Of a stretch of DNA of 64,000 bases, positions 7,694-16,359 are shown piece after piece. Every line of letters begins with the position of its first letter. Positions within the stretch are counted from its first letter, which is position 1. The notes beneath the pieces were generated by a model. That model was given only the letters and a program-made list of their open reading frames with translations. It did no database searches and was not told the DNA's origin. Origin of the DNA: an uncultured Flavobacterium sp. (GTDB lineage: Bacteria; Bacteroidota; Bacteroidia; Flavobacteriales; Flavobacteriaceae). The translations under genes were made by a program, and so were the position numbers. The stretch covers positions 1 to 64,000 of the forward strand of contig CAKUAD010000007.1 of NCBI GenBank assembly GCA_934636265.1, given 5' to 3'.

Positions 7694-8176
7694 ATGAATG
7701 CAGCACATTTTCATTTGGCAGTGAATCACTTGCCGATCATTATCCCGATAGTGGGAGTTTTGGTTCTGGTTGCCGGCCTTGCCTTTAAGTCGCCGGCAGT
7801 TAAGCGAACAGCCTATGTGATTTTTGCAGTTGGCGCCATCACGTCGGGCGTGGCGATGAACAGTGGCGAAAACGCCGAAGATTTTGTCGGTACTACGCCC
7901 GGATTCGATGAAGTTTACATAGAAAGACACGAGGAATCGGCCGAGGTATTTGCAACACTCACCTACGTATTGGCCGGGCTTTCATTGGTTGCGCTTTGGG
8001 CCGATGTCAAAAAAATCAAAGGATTAAATGCTGCCGGATTTGTTGTCTTGGGCTTTTCCCTGATTGCCATCTATTTTGCAAAGGACGCCGGAACTACGGG
8101 GGGCGAAATCAGGCATCCTGAAATCCGATCGGGCGTAAGCGCACAGCCGGTTGACAAGGAGGAACACAATCATTAG
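7694..8176 (+). CDS. DUF2231-like membrane protein
   Basis: A 160-residue protein with four membrane helices and the N-terminal pattern H-x-H-x4-NHLPIIIP, which resembles DUF2231-type proteins where the His residues may bind heme or metal. A His/acid-rich stretch VYIERHEESAEVFATL precedes helix 3. The C-terminus is polar (KEEHNH). It follows the VIT transporter by 11 bases; an operon is likely and would fit a metal-linked role, though this is inference. Confidence 0.7.
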   Translation: MNAAHFHLAVNHLPIIIPIVGVLVLVAGLAFKSPAVKRTAYVIFAVGAITSGVAMNSGENAEDFVGTTPGFDEVYIERHEESAEVFATLTYVLAGLSLVALWADVKKIKGLNAAGFVVLGFSLIAIYFAKDAGTTGGEIRHPEIRSGVSAQPVDKEEHNH

Positions 8177-8237
8177 CGGTGAACACGTTTGGCGGTTGCG
8201 CATTTTGACTATTTTAGTGGGCAGAAACATCGCAACA

Positions 8238-9050
8238 ATGAAAAACACTTTTGCCTTTATTACCACTATCGCCTGGATGTTAGTCGGCTGCGGTCAACAA
8301 CAACCGGCCGACCCAATCCCCGAACATCAGACTTTTACCGTCCAATCCAAACACCTGGACGAACTGCGTACCATCAATATCTGGACGCCTGTCAGCTATA
8401 AAGCTCATGCCGATTCACTTCCGGTACTCTATATGGCCGATGGCGGGATTCGGGAGGATTTTCCGCACATCGCCAACACCCTTGAAAAACTTATTAAGGA
8501 AAACAAGATTGGCCCGGTCATTTTGGTTGGGATAGAAAACACCCAAAGAAGGCGCGACCTGACCGGGTTTACCCAGGTAAAAAAAGACAAGAAAGTGGCG
8601 CCCGTGGTTGGCGGATCAACAAAGTTCAGGGATTTTATCAGGGACGAACTTTTTCCTGAAGTTGACAAGCGCTACCGGACGACCAACTCCAGGAGCATCA
8701 TTGGCGAATCACTTTCAGGACTCTTCGTGATGGAAACCTTTTTTACCGCGCCCGACATGTTTGACCGCTATATCGCCTTTGATCCATCGCTTTGGTGGAA
8801 CGACCAGTACTTGGTGCGCAACGCCAAACATTGGCTGACCAAACTTCCCGCCGACGAAAAACGCCTTTGGTTTGCCGGGTCGGACGCCCGCGACATTTAC
8901 CCCCATACCCAAAAACTGGCCGGGACGCTTAAACAAGAAAACATTCCCAATCTCACGTGGCATTACGCCGATGAGCCCGGGGAACAGCATGGGACAATCT
9001 TTAGGGCCGCAAAGGAAAAAGCCATCATCTGGACATTGGGTGATAAGTAA
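8238..9050 (+). CDS. Alpha/beta-hydrolase esterase lipoprotein (IroE/Fes-like fold)
   Basis: A 270-residue lipoprotein: the signal MKNTFAFITTIAWMLVGC ends in a lipobox Cys, then a single putative-esterase domain. Seen: the PVLYMADGG strand after an N-terminal NIWTPVSYK segment, the nucleophile elbow GESLSG (Ser of G-x-S-x-S-G), FDPSLWWND after it, and GEQHGTI carrying the likely catalytic His. Relatives of this group cleave siderophore or other esters. The frame extends to 8151 and overlaps the previous gene, but only the ATG at 8238 gives a lipoprotein signal. Substrate unknown. Confidence 0.85.
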   Translation: MKNTFAFITTIAWMLVGCGQQQPADPIPEHQTFTVQSKHLDELRTINIWTPVSYKAHADSLPVLYMADGGIREDFPHIANTLEKLIKENKIGPVILVGIENTQRRRDLTGFTQVKKDKKVAPVVGGSTKFRDFIRDELFPEVDKRYRTTNSRSIIGESLSGLFVMETFFTAPDMFDRYIAFDPSLWWNDQYLVRNAKHWLTKLPADEKRLWFAGSDARDIYPHTQKLAGTLKQENIPNLTWHYADEPGEQHGTIFRAAKEKAIIWTLGDK

Positions 9051-9191
9051 ATAGGGCATTAATGTGGGCAGCGCTTCTTTTGGAGGCTCTAATCCTTAGT
9101 TAATTAGCACCATCGAGCGGTAAAAATGGGCCGACCAAATAAATATTTTGAACTATTTTAAAATAAATGACTGAAAACCAATTATTAAACC

Positions 9192-9199
9192 TACATTTG
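9192..9199 (+). promoter_or_regulatory. -7 element TACATTTG of the cold-shock gene
   Basis: TACATTTG matches TAnnTTTG exactly and lies 19 bases before the cold-shock gene start. No good -33 TTG is present at the expected distance, so only the -7 box is called. Confidence 0.45.
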
Positions 9200-9218
9200 C
9201 ACTTTAATCTCAATTTTT

Positions 9219-9410
9219 ATGAACGAAGGAACCATTAAATTTTTCAACGAAGCAAAAGGCTTCGGATTCATCACTCCAAGCAACGGCGGACAAGACGTAT
9301 TTGTTCACGTCAGCGGATTGAACGAGACGGTACGTGAAAACGACAAAGTGACTTACACCGTCGAAAATGGCAAAAAAGGCCCTAATGCAGTGAATGTAAA
9401 CGTTATCTAA
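9219..9410 (+). CDS. Cold-shock domain protein (CspA family)
   Basis: A 63-residue single-domain RNA/DNA chaperone. RNP1 is KGFGFITP and RNP2 is VFVHVSGL; both aromatic binding surfaces are present. At 63 residues it is slightly shorter than E. coli CspA (70), which is normal for flavobacteria. It is monocistronic, framed by a -7 box and a strong terminator. Expected to bind single-stranded nucleic acid and melt mRNA structure. Confidence 0.95.
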   Translation: MNEGTIKFFNEAKGFGFITPSNGGQDVFVHVSGLNETVRENDKVTYTVENGKKGPNAVNVNVI

Positions 9411-9431
9411 GATATATTTTACCTGTACCAC

Positions 9432-9462
9432 AAGCCAATCTTTACGGATTGGCTTTTTTTTT
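9432..9462 (+). terminator. Rho-independent terminator of the cold-shock gene
   Basis: AAGCCAATC - TTTACG - GATTGGCTT forms a perfect 9-bp stem, followed by a run of seven or more T. Confidence 0.9.
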
Positions 9463-9697
9463 ATGGCTTTTGGTGACGTGGATTTTTTGTTCGAAACATA
9501 CATAGGGGATAACGCTCATGTAAAACAAACAATCTGATGTGTCGACGGCAATACAATAACACTTTCAGGATCATCGGGGAGCCGTATGAAGTTACCTGTG
9601 GAGTTTTAAAAAGTTAGGGCAGGTCTGGTTTTTTTTCTTAAGTTAGCAAATGCTGATACTGACTGAATGGTATCGGCAACCACCAAAACTCAAAACG

Positions 9698-10213
9698 ATG
9701 AAACCATTTTCAAGAGCAATCGCCATGGCCGCGCTGTTATTCGTATCGGCTGTTTCGGCCCAAAACTTCATGAAGCGCCCATCTAAGGAAAACATCAAAA
9801 AAGCCGAGGATCAGGCAAAAGTATTTTTTTCGCTGATACAAAAGAACAAGCCGCGTGAAGCCGCCGACTTTATCATCAACAATTTGGGGGAATCGTGGGA
9901 TGAATCCAAAAAAATCCAGGAGCGCAATGACTATGTAAACAAATTTGAACTCATTGCGCTGCCTCCGCCCAAAGGTACGTTTGGCAAGCTGGATAGCTAT
10001 GACCTTATTGAAGAAGGATTCCTTGCGGGTAGCGACCGCGTATTCAGGCACACCTACATTGGATATCACGAAGGAAACATGCTCCTGTACGAATTCCGGT
10101 TTTACGTTACGCCAAAAGGTGAGGTTACTTTAAATTATCTTGGCTGGAGCGAAAAAAATCCTTTTGAATACATGAGCACCCCCGATATGTTGCTGACCAA
10201 ATGGGAACGATAA
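9698..10213 (+). CDS. Hypothetical secreted protein
   Basis: A 171-residue protein with a signal peptide ending ...LLFVSAVSAQ (cleavage near residue 22). The mature part begins with a Lys/Glu-rich helix (KENIKKAEDQAKVFFSLIQK) and is mixed alpha/beta after that, a layout like DUF4019/DUF3887-type exported proteins with a cystatin- or NTF2-like fold, but the match is too weak to name. Start chosen at the ATG 9698 because the open frame upstream (to 9650) adds residues that break the signal peptide. Followed 18 bases later by the gene at 10232. Confidence 0.65.
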   Translation: MKPFSRAIAMAALLFVSAVSAQNFMKRPSKENIKKAEDQAKVFFSLIQKNKPREAADFIINNLGESWDESKKIQERNDYVNKFELIALPPPKGTFGKLDSYDLIEEGFLAGSDRVFRHTYIGYHEGNMLLYEFRFYVTPKGEVTLNYLGWSEKNPFEYMSTPDMLLTKWER

Positions 10214-10231
10214 CCCGCGATTTTTGACCTA

Positions 10232-10744
10232 ATGACCAAAGGCGCTCTTTTTTATGAAAAACAACGCTTCACCCAGTGGTGGATTTGGCTGATTCTGTTG
10301 CCGCTTAACGCCGTTTTTATCTTTGGGATTTACCGGCAGGTGATAGGCGGAGTGCCCTTTGGCGACAAGCCTATGAGCGACACCGGATTACTCATTGCCT
10401 GCTGCCTGATGCTACTGCTGACGATCGCCATGGCCAATCTCAAACTGGAAACCTATGTTCGGAATGACGGTTTGTATGTCAGGTTTTTTCCCTTCCATCT
10501 AAAATTTAAGCATTTTGCGTGGGATCATCTCGTCAAAGTCTACATCAGGACTTATTCGCCCGTAACCGAATACGGCGGATGGGGCCTGCGCTTTGGAATA
10601 TTCGGGAGCGGATTTGCCTACAACATACGCGGGAACAAGGGACTGCAACTGCAATTTCCCAGCGGAAAAAAAATCCTGATTGGAACGCAAAAACCCGACG
10701 AACTCTCGCGGATCCTTGGCAAAATCGGACAAATCAAACAGTAA
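10232..10744 (+). CDS. PH-like membrane protein, conserved in flavobacteria
   Basis: A 170-residue protein with two membrane helices near the start (about 15-37 and 50-68) and a soluble C-terminal half of alternating strands (YVRNDGLYVRFFPFH, LQLQFPSGKKILIGTQK) ending in the helix DELSRILGKIG. This is the arrangement of small membrane proteins with a bacterial PH domain. Function unknown. It converges on the histidine kinase gene with 14 bases between stops. Confidence 0.6.
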   Translation: MTKGALFYEKQRFTQWWIWLILLPLNAVFIFGIYRQVIGGVPFGDKPMSDTGLLIACCLMLLLTIAMANLKLETYVRNDGLYVRFFPFHLKFKHFAWDHLVKVYIRTYSPVTEYGGWGLRFGIFGSGFAYNIRGNKGLQLQFPSGKKILIGTQKPDELSRILGKIGQIKQ

Positions 10745-10758
10745 CGGTTTCGCTCCGG

Positions 10759-12633
10759 CTAGAGATTGTCCTGTAGCGACAGGGTTATCACGGCAACCGT
10801 TCCGGAATCCAGGCCCTTGATGGAAAAAGTACCGCCAATCCTGGAAACGCGTTCGCGGATGCTGTACAAACCCTGACCTTCACTCTGCGCCGTAAATCCG
10901 ATTCCTTTGTCGGCAACGGAAATTTCCAACTGTCCGGGCGTGTAAACAAATACAATCTGTGCCTTTGACGCCTTGGCGTGTTTGACCACATTGTTCATCA
11001 ACTCCTGAACAATCCTAAAGACTATCAATCGGATGTGTTCGGGTAAGGTGTGGGACGCACAACCGCTCGTACTGACGGAAAAATTCACCAGGTTGAGCGA
11101 GTTCATTTCTGATGCAAACTCCATCACGGCGGCCTCAAGCCCTTCCTTTTCCAGGGTAATCGGCAAGAGCTGATGCGCCACATTGCGAACATCTGCATGG
11201 ATGGAACTGATCAGTTGGGCGGTTTTCTCGACCCTGTCGGTTTGCAGGCCTGAGTCCAAAAACGGCAGTGCCTGAAGCGACATCTTGGCCGCCGCAAGTT
11301 TTGCCGCCACCGAATCGTGCAACATATTGCTTATCCGACGGCGTTCATTTTCCTCACTGCGGATGGTTGCCCGGAAAAGTTGGTCGAGGTTTTCCCGCCC
11401 GATGCGCGCCAGCCTTAATTTTTGAACTTTCCGGTTATAAACAAAGGCACCGCCCGCCACTGCCGCAAGCAACCCGAATCCCGCAATCAGGTATCGCTTT
11501 TGGGTTTGCTCCCTATGCAGATTAAGTTGATGCTGCGCCAGGGTCCTTTCCTTTTTTTCCAGTTCGTAGCGCGATTCAAATTCCATAACCATTCGTTGCC
11601 GGCCCGCAAAATTGATGGAGTCAGATTGCTTAAAATATTCCTGCAGATACGCCAATCCTTCCTTGTTGTTTCCCAGTTTCAGGTTAGACAGCGCCAAACC
11701 CTTTGTACTGGAAAGATAGTCGGTATTCACATTGAATGACTCTCTGGCCAAAGCATACGCGGCGCGCGCCTCCTCAAACTTTCCAAGGTCATACAATACA
11801 TCGGCCTTGACCAAGCGAGCCTTTGCCAGATAATCTGATCGGTTAGTCAAACTGGCTAAATCGACTGAACGGTTTGCATAAACCAGCGCCGAATCAGGGA
11901 GCGTTTTTGCCAGCGATGCAGCCAGAATGTAAAAACCGCGGGTTTGCGCTCCCGCATGTTTGTACTCCATGCCCCATTTGATGCTTCGTCGTGCCCAAAT
12001 CTGTGCCGAATCAATTTTTCCGGCATCTTGGTAATCGGTAGCGAGATTTCCGGCCAACACCGCTAAACGAGTGTCCTTATACTTTTTTATTTCCTTGAAC
12101 GCTTCCAGATTGTGCTTGATCGACGTAGCATAATCATTAACGCTCGAATATACCGAGGCGAGGTTCATTCGCGCAAAGGCAGCCGCTTTTGCATCGCCGG
12201 CCGCGTCAATAACCCGGATGTTGGCCTGGAGATAGTAAAGCGTCGAATCCAGCAAATCCTGATTGTAAAAAGCCATGGCCGTAAGCCCCAGTATCTCAGC
12301 ATCGAGAAACTTGACACGCGTGTCGTTGTAATCCATCCCGGAAAGAGATTTACGGGCGTACCTCAAGTAATGAGCCGCTGAATCATATCGTTGATCAAAA
12401 ATGTGCAACCTTGCAATCTCTACTTCTATGCAACCTGCGCAATCGCCTTTTTTGGCTTGGCTAAGCCGATAGGCCCGACGCAAAATATCCATACAACCTG
12501 ATTGGCTCCTGTTCCAGCACGCGGTGGCCTGTTCTTGCAACTTGAGGGTCTCCGGCCGCAGCAAATCAGGATAGCCCTGTGCCTGCGCCAAAAGTGTTAT
12601 CAGCAATGTCGACAATAAAAAAAATCTGAACAT
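10759..12633 (-). CDS. TPR-containing sensor histidine kinase (HisKA_3/NarL-type)
   Basis: A 624-residue kinase. Order: signal peptide (MFRFFLLSTLLITLLAQAQ), about 330 residues of periplasmic TPR-like helical repeats, a coiled coil (ESRYELEKKERTLAQHQ), one membrane helix near 375-392 (YLIAGFGLLAAVAGGAFVY), then a HisKA_3 dimerisation domain with RRRISNMLHDSVAAKL (phospho-acceptor His about residue 439) and an HATPase_c domain with N box ELMNNVVKHAKA, G1 ADKGIGF and G2 GQGLYSIRERV. All catalytic motifs are intact. It is encoded 3 bases after the LuxR-type regulator at 12637, its evident partner. The signal sensed through the TPRs is unknown. Confidence 0.92.
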   Translation of the reverse strand: MFRFFLLSTLLITLLAQAQGYPDLLRPETLKLQEQATACWNRSQSGCMDILRRAYRLSQAKKGDCAGCIEVEIARLHIFDQRYDSAAHYLRYARKSLSGMDYNDTRVKFLDAEILGLTAMAFYNQDLLDSTLYYLQANIRVIDAAGDAKAAAFARMNLASVYSSVNDYATSIKHNLEAFKEIKKYKDTRLAVLAGNLATDYQDAGKIDSAQIWARRSIKWGMEYKHAGAQTRGFYILAASLAKTLPDSALVYANRSVDLASLTNRSDYLAKARLVKADVLYDLGKFEEARAAYALARESFNVNTDYLSSTKGLALSNLKLGNNKEGLAYLQEYFKQSDSINFAGRQRMVMEFESRYELEKKERTLAQHQLNLHREQTQKRYLIAGFGLLAAVAGGAFVYNRKVQKLRLARIGRENLDQLFRATIRSEENERRRISNMLHDSVAAKLAAAKMSLQALPFLDSGLQTDRVEKTAQLISSIHADVRNVAHQLLPITLEKEGLEAAVMEFASEMNSLNLVNFSVSTSGCASHTLPEHIRLIVFRIVQELMNNVVKHAKASKAQIVFVYTPGQLEISVADKGIGFTAQSEGQGLYSIRERVSRIGGTFSIKGLDSGTVAVITLSLQDNL

Positions 12634-12636
12634 CGG

Positions 12637-13257
12637 TCAAATATCGGTTAATCCTTCAAGTATGGCGCGCTTTACCAATCCGGCCATGTTTTTCGCTTCA
12701 AGTTTTTGCATCAGATTGGCGCGGTGGTTTTCAACGGTCTTTTCAGATATAAACAAGGCATCGGCAATTTCGCGCGTCGATTTTTCGTCGGTAATGAGTT
12801 TAAGGACTTCGTGCTCGCGTCGGGTAAGCGAAATTTTGCTTTTAAAGATGCTTTGCTCAAAAATGACGTCCTTGACAAAAGCGCTGATGTATGTTTCGCC
12901 CTGAGCCACCAAGTTCAGAGCTTCTTTGATAACTTCCCGATCTTCTGACTTTAGCAGATAGCCGTCAAAACCGGCATGCAGCGCCGACCTCACCGTCGAG
13001 GTATTGCTGTAACTCGTCAGGGCAATGATTTTCATCCCCGGATAACGCCGCTTCAATTCATGACAAAGCGTGCGCCCGTCCGACTTGCCAAAGGCGATAT
13101 CGAGCAGCATAATGTCGGGTACCGCCGTTTCAAGTATTCGGTAGACGCCTTCTTCATCAGTTGCTTTACCAACGCCATCGACAAAATCAAATGTCGATAA
13201 CAAAAGCTCCAGACCGTCAAGCACAATGGCGTGATCATCAGCTAACAAAACATTCAT
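12637..13257 (-). CDS. LuxR/NarL family response regulator
   Basis: A 206-residue two-domain regulator. The receiver domain (1-120) has the acidic pair DD at 7-8, phospho-acceptor Asp53 in IMLLDIAFG, the switch Thr in IIALTSYSN and the Lys in YLLKSED. The C-terminal domain has a GerE/LuxR helix-turn-helix: SLTRREHEVLKLITDEKSTR and EIADALFISEKTVENHRANL. It is the first gene of a two-gene unit with the TPR histidine kinase. Its targets are unknown; the next genes on the same strand upstream (13321-17643) encode surface proteins and are candidates. Confidence 0.93.
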   Translation of the reverse strand: MNVLLADDHAIVLDGLELLLSTFDFVDGVGKATDEEGVYRILETAVPDIMLLDIAFGKSDGRTLCHELKRRYPGMKIIALTSYSNTSTVRSALHAGFDGYLLKSEDREVIKEALNLVAQGETYISAFVKDVIFEQSIFKSKISLTRREHEVLKLITDEKSTREIADALFISEKTVENHRANLMQKLEAKNMAGLVKRAILEGLTDI

Positions 13258-13320
13258 AAAAAGCTTGTTATATTACGCAATGTACCATACAATCCGTTAC
13301 CTGCCAAGAGGTACACAAAG

Positions 13321-14874
13321 TTACTGCTTAACAATTTTGCGCACCACACTCGCTTTCTTGTGCCGATGGGAAGCCGTCAATAGATAAACTCCGGCATCAA
13401 GGCCCACCAGGTCGATGGTTCCGCCCACCAACGGAACATGCAAAACCTGCCGCCCGGCCAAATCGCGAACGGTGATCTCAAATGATTCGAGATCCGGAAG
13501 GGTTATATGGACCATTCCCGTTGTAGGATTGGGATACACTTTAAAATCACGTGCGAGCGTCTCAAGACCCAGATTTCCGGAAAGCCGATACATCTGCTCT
13601 GCTCCCTCGCCTTCCAACTGACCGGAAAAATACAACGAACCATCGTATTCAAAATAGTCAAACGTGTAAAATCCTGCTGCTCCGGGATTAAAATCCTGTA
13701 TGATCGACGGAACTCCGGTTGCGAGGTCAAGTTTCCACAACTCGTGTCCATTTCCGGGTGACTGCTGGTTAAAAATGATGTGGCTGTCAAAAACGGGAAT
13801 CTTGTTTAAAATGCTTCCCAGCCCCAAAAGTGTCTGACCGCTGCTGTTTTCAGTGAGTTTCACGGTTCCGGCTTGAGTGCCGTCGGTTACCCAAATTTCA
13901 TCAAACTGGTTTTGCCGCGCCAAAAAAAACAATTGATTGCCGTAAGCCGTCAAGTGGGTTGGGAACGCATCTCCATCCGTATTGATTTCCTTGACCTTGC
14001 CAACCGTCAATCCCTGTAACTTATACAATTCGCGTCCGCCCGAGGCCGAGTTGGTCGCCGCAAAATAAAGCGCGCCACCCATAACGGCAAAGTACGTCGG
14101 GCTTGAACAGTTTGAACAGTTCACGCTCCCACCCTCATTGCCCTGGATGTCGGCCACCAAGACAGTTCCGGGAGTCGTTCCGTCAGACTTCCACAATTCC
14201 CAGCCCTGAGCCGTCGAAAAACCATTAAAGTACAAATCGCCATTGTAGACCATTGAATTTGCCATTTGCGGAACCGGGGTAATGCCGGAGTCGATGTCGG
14301 CTACAAACTGCATGGTGTTGCCGTCGGTACGCCAGATTTCCCAATTGGTCCCCATTTTTACATTTAAAAAAACCGTCGACCCGTTAAGTTTGGCGGGTTC
14401 ACGTACATCCGTCATGGCAACGGTGCTGAGTTGGGTATGGCTAAGCGGTGTGTTCAACATACGGAACAACGTTCGGTTGTTGTACTGCCCGCTGGTAAAC
14501 AGTATAAAGTTGCCCACCTTGGTAAAATCACGCGGGTCGTTCAAGCCTTGTGTCACCATGGCGTATGTACCGCCGGGAGTTCCATCGGTGCGCCAGATCT
14601 GGTTCTCATTGGCCTGAAAATACACCACATCGTCAATGGCCGTCAAGTAGTTTGGATTTGACCCCAGATTGCCCGGTGCAATGTCAAAAAGAATTTGGGC
14701 GCCGTCTTGGCTTGCGTCGGTGGCCCAGATTTCGCGTCCGTGTGTGGCATCGTGTTTGGCAAATATAAATTTACTGCCTGCCCGGACATTTTTCCAGGGA
14801 CTGTCAAAAACAAATTCGATCTGTCCATAAGAAAGGGAGCAAACCATCAGTACAAATAAGCCGTAAAATCTCAT
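13321..14874 (-). CDS. T9SS-secreted ELWxxDGT-repeat protein
   Basis: A 517-residue exported protein. After a signal peptide (MRFYGLFVLMVCSLSYGQ) come repeated blocks of the hyalin-like ELWxSDGTxxGT type, for example EIWATDASQDGAQ, WRTDGTPGGT, WELWKSDGTTPGT and EIWVTDGTQAGT, which should fold as a beta-propeller. The last 75 residues are a type A T9SS sorting domain: FKVYPNPTTGMVHI, ITVRDLAGRQVL, LDAGVYLLTA and a basic KIVKQ end. Its start overlaps the stop of the 145-residue T9SS protein by 4 bases. Substrate or ligand unknown. Confidence 0.9.
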   Translation of the reverse strand: MRFYGLFVLMVCSLSYGQIEFVFDSPWKNVRAGSKFIFAKHDATHGREIWATDASQDGAQILFDIAPGNLGSNPNYLTAIDDVVYFQANENQIWRTDGTPGGTYAMVTQGLNDPRDFTKVGNFILFTSGQYNNRTLFRMLNTPLSHTQLSTVAMTDVREPAKLNGSTVFLNVKMGTNWEIWRTDGNTMQFVADIDSGITPVPQMANSMVYNGDLYFNGFSTAQGWELWKSDGTTPGTVLVADIQGNEGGSVNCSNCSSPTYFAVMGGALYFAATNSASGGRELYKLQGLTVGKVKEINTDGDAFPTHLTAYGNQLFFLARQNQFDEIWVTDGTQAGTVKLTENSSGQTLLGLGSILNKIPVFDSHIIFNQQSPGNGHELWKLDLATGVPSIIQDFNPGAAGFYTFDYFEYDGSLYFSGQLEGEGAEQMYRLSGNLGLETLARDFKVYPNPTTGMVHITLPDLESFEITVRDLAGRQVLHVPLVGGTIDLVGLDAGVYLLTASHRHKKASVVRKIVKQ

Positions 14875-15308
14875 TTCTTCAGGATTTTTAATGTTGCCGA
14901 TCGGCTATCGGATACAAATCTTGCCAGATAAAATCCAGGGGGAAGTTGGCCAATTGAGAATGTGTCTGAAACCTCGTCCTGGAAAACCAGCTTTCCTGCT
15001 GCGTCAAAAAGTTCGAGTTGCCAGCTAGATACGGAAGGATGCACGATGTTCAGTTCATCCAGAGTAGGATTAGGAAATACCACCAGTTGATTCCCGACAG
15101 GCGTTATTACGTCAAGCTGACCAGCCATTTCCCGGTAAAGAATGGATTCAAACGCGCGGATGGTTTGGTCGGGAGATGTCCGGTTAAAGGTTTCGCCCAC
15201 CAGGCTGATCCCTGCCGGATTTGACGACACGCCACCGTGAAAAGTCTGCCGGTGCAATTGCTGGGCAAATCCACTAAGCCCGATGAGCATAAGCAACAGG
15301 ATTCTCAT
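14871..15308 (-). CDS. Small T9SS type A sorting-domain protein
   Basis: A 145-residue protein that is little more than a signal peptide (MRILLLMLIGLSGFAQQ), about 55 residues of unknown sequence and a T9SS type A sorting domain (LVVFPNPTLDELNIV ... LPPGFYLARFVSD ... LKILKK). The cargo part is too short for a known domain. It overlaps genes on both sides by ATGA (15305-15308 and 14871-14874), so the three genes form a translationally coupled set. Confidence 0.85.
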   Translation of the reverse strand: MRILLLMLIGLSGFAQQLHRQTFHGGVSSNPAGISLVGETFNRTSPDQTIRAFESILYREMAGQLDVITPVGNQLVVFPNPTLDELNIVHPSVSSWQLELFDAAGKLVFQDEVSDTFSIGQLPPGFYLARFVSDSRSATLKILKK

Positions 15309-16342
15309 GGCTGCATATATTTAATGGTCAAATATTTAAAGCAAAGGTTGCTGGATCCCGTCCATCCGTTTCCACCGGGTTGGATGATGACAAAATAAAC
15401 GTAGCTGTTGTTATTGATGGTTCCGATACCGGCACTGGGCGTTGTGCTATAACTTACAAAAGAAGCCGACTGGTCCATGCTCGAAAGCGTTGCGACGTAT
15501 TCAAATGAGGTACTGGTCGTGTTTTTTTGTTGCCGGCATAAATAGACTGTCAGGTGTGATCCCGCGACATTCTTTTTTATTATTGCGGTCATCTGCGTTA
15601 CCTGCGCTCCGTGAGGCAAAAAAACGGGCGCATATAGATTGGTCATCGCGGGCGCGGTGGCGGTCGAGAAAAGTCCGTTGGCACTGTTAAACGAAAACCG
15701 GTCATTACTGCTGATGAAATTGGCACCGCTAAGCGAAAAATCTTTCAATTCGGTCGGTTTTCGGATCAGCAGTCCCGTTGATGTGGCGACCACCTCGCCC
15801 TGCTGCGAACCTGAAAGATTGTCCAGCGTCAGGCCGTCTTCATTAAATTCGGCTACCTGGGCTTGATTGGCATAGATCTTCATTGTGGTGTTGGCGTTGA
15901 CCTCGACATCCTGATTGTTTGAAAATCCAATCGAACTGTGGTTATCCGACAGCGTGCCTGCATACATGGCGGCCTGCGAGAACGGAACTGCGCGGAGATA
16001 GTCGCTAGAGAGTTCCACAAACCCTTGCCCGGTGTCGGCTTCAACTTTTAAGGACAAGGTAGGCGACATAAACCTGAGCGATGATCCCGTTTGAATAACG
16101 GTTCCCTGCCCGATGTTGGCGCTTACAAAGCCTTTGCTGTCGGTTGTTTTGGAATGGGTTTCACTGTACAACACTACATTGCCGGTCTCGTAATAGGTAA
16201 ATTTAAGCTGAACGTTGGCTTCTTCAAGAGGGTTTCCGGCCTCGTCGGTCAGCACGCCCGACCACGCTACGGGCCGATGTGGAATTTGTGACCAGGCCGT
16301 CCATACGCAAGCCAGGGCGAATAAAAGTATCAATCGTTTCAT
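15305..16342 (-). CDS. Secreted tail-fibre-like protein
   Basis: A 345-residue protein with a signal peptide (MKRLILLFALACVWTAWSQ). The N-terminal mature region GVLTDEAGNPLEEANVQLKF with SETHSKTTDSKGFVSANIGQ is the beta-sandwich often found at the start of flavobacterial proteins with tail-fibre or intramolecular chaperone repeats. The centre is repetitive and polar, and the C-terminal 130 residues may form a beta-sandwich (ending LCFKYLTIKYMQP). No T9SS domain is present, unlike its two downstream partners. Probably a surface protein; binding target unknown. Confidence 0.6.
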   Translation of the reverse strand: MKRLILLFALACVWTAWSQIPHRPVAWSGVLTDEAGNPLEEANVQLKFTYYETGNVVLYSETHSKTTDSKGFVSANIGQGTVIQTGSSLRFMSPTLSLKVEADTGQGFVELSSDYLRAVPFSQAAMYAGTLSDNHSSIGFSNNQDVEVNANTTMKIYANQAQVAEFNEDGLTLDNLSGSQQGEVVATSTGLLIRKPTELKDFSLSGANFISSNDRFSFNSANGLFSTATAPAMTNLYAPVFLPHGAQVTQMTAIIKKNVAGSHLTVYLCRQQKNTTSTSFEYVATLSSMDQSASFVSYSTTPSAGIGTINNNSYVYFVIIQPGGNGWTGSSNLCFKYLTIKYMQP

Positions 16343-16359
16343 ATCAAATGGGTTTTGGA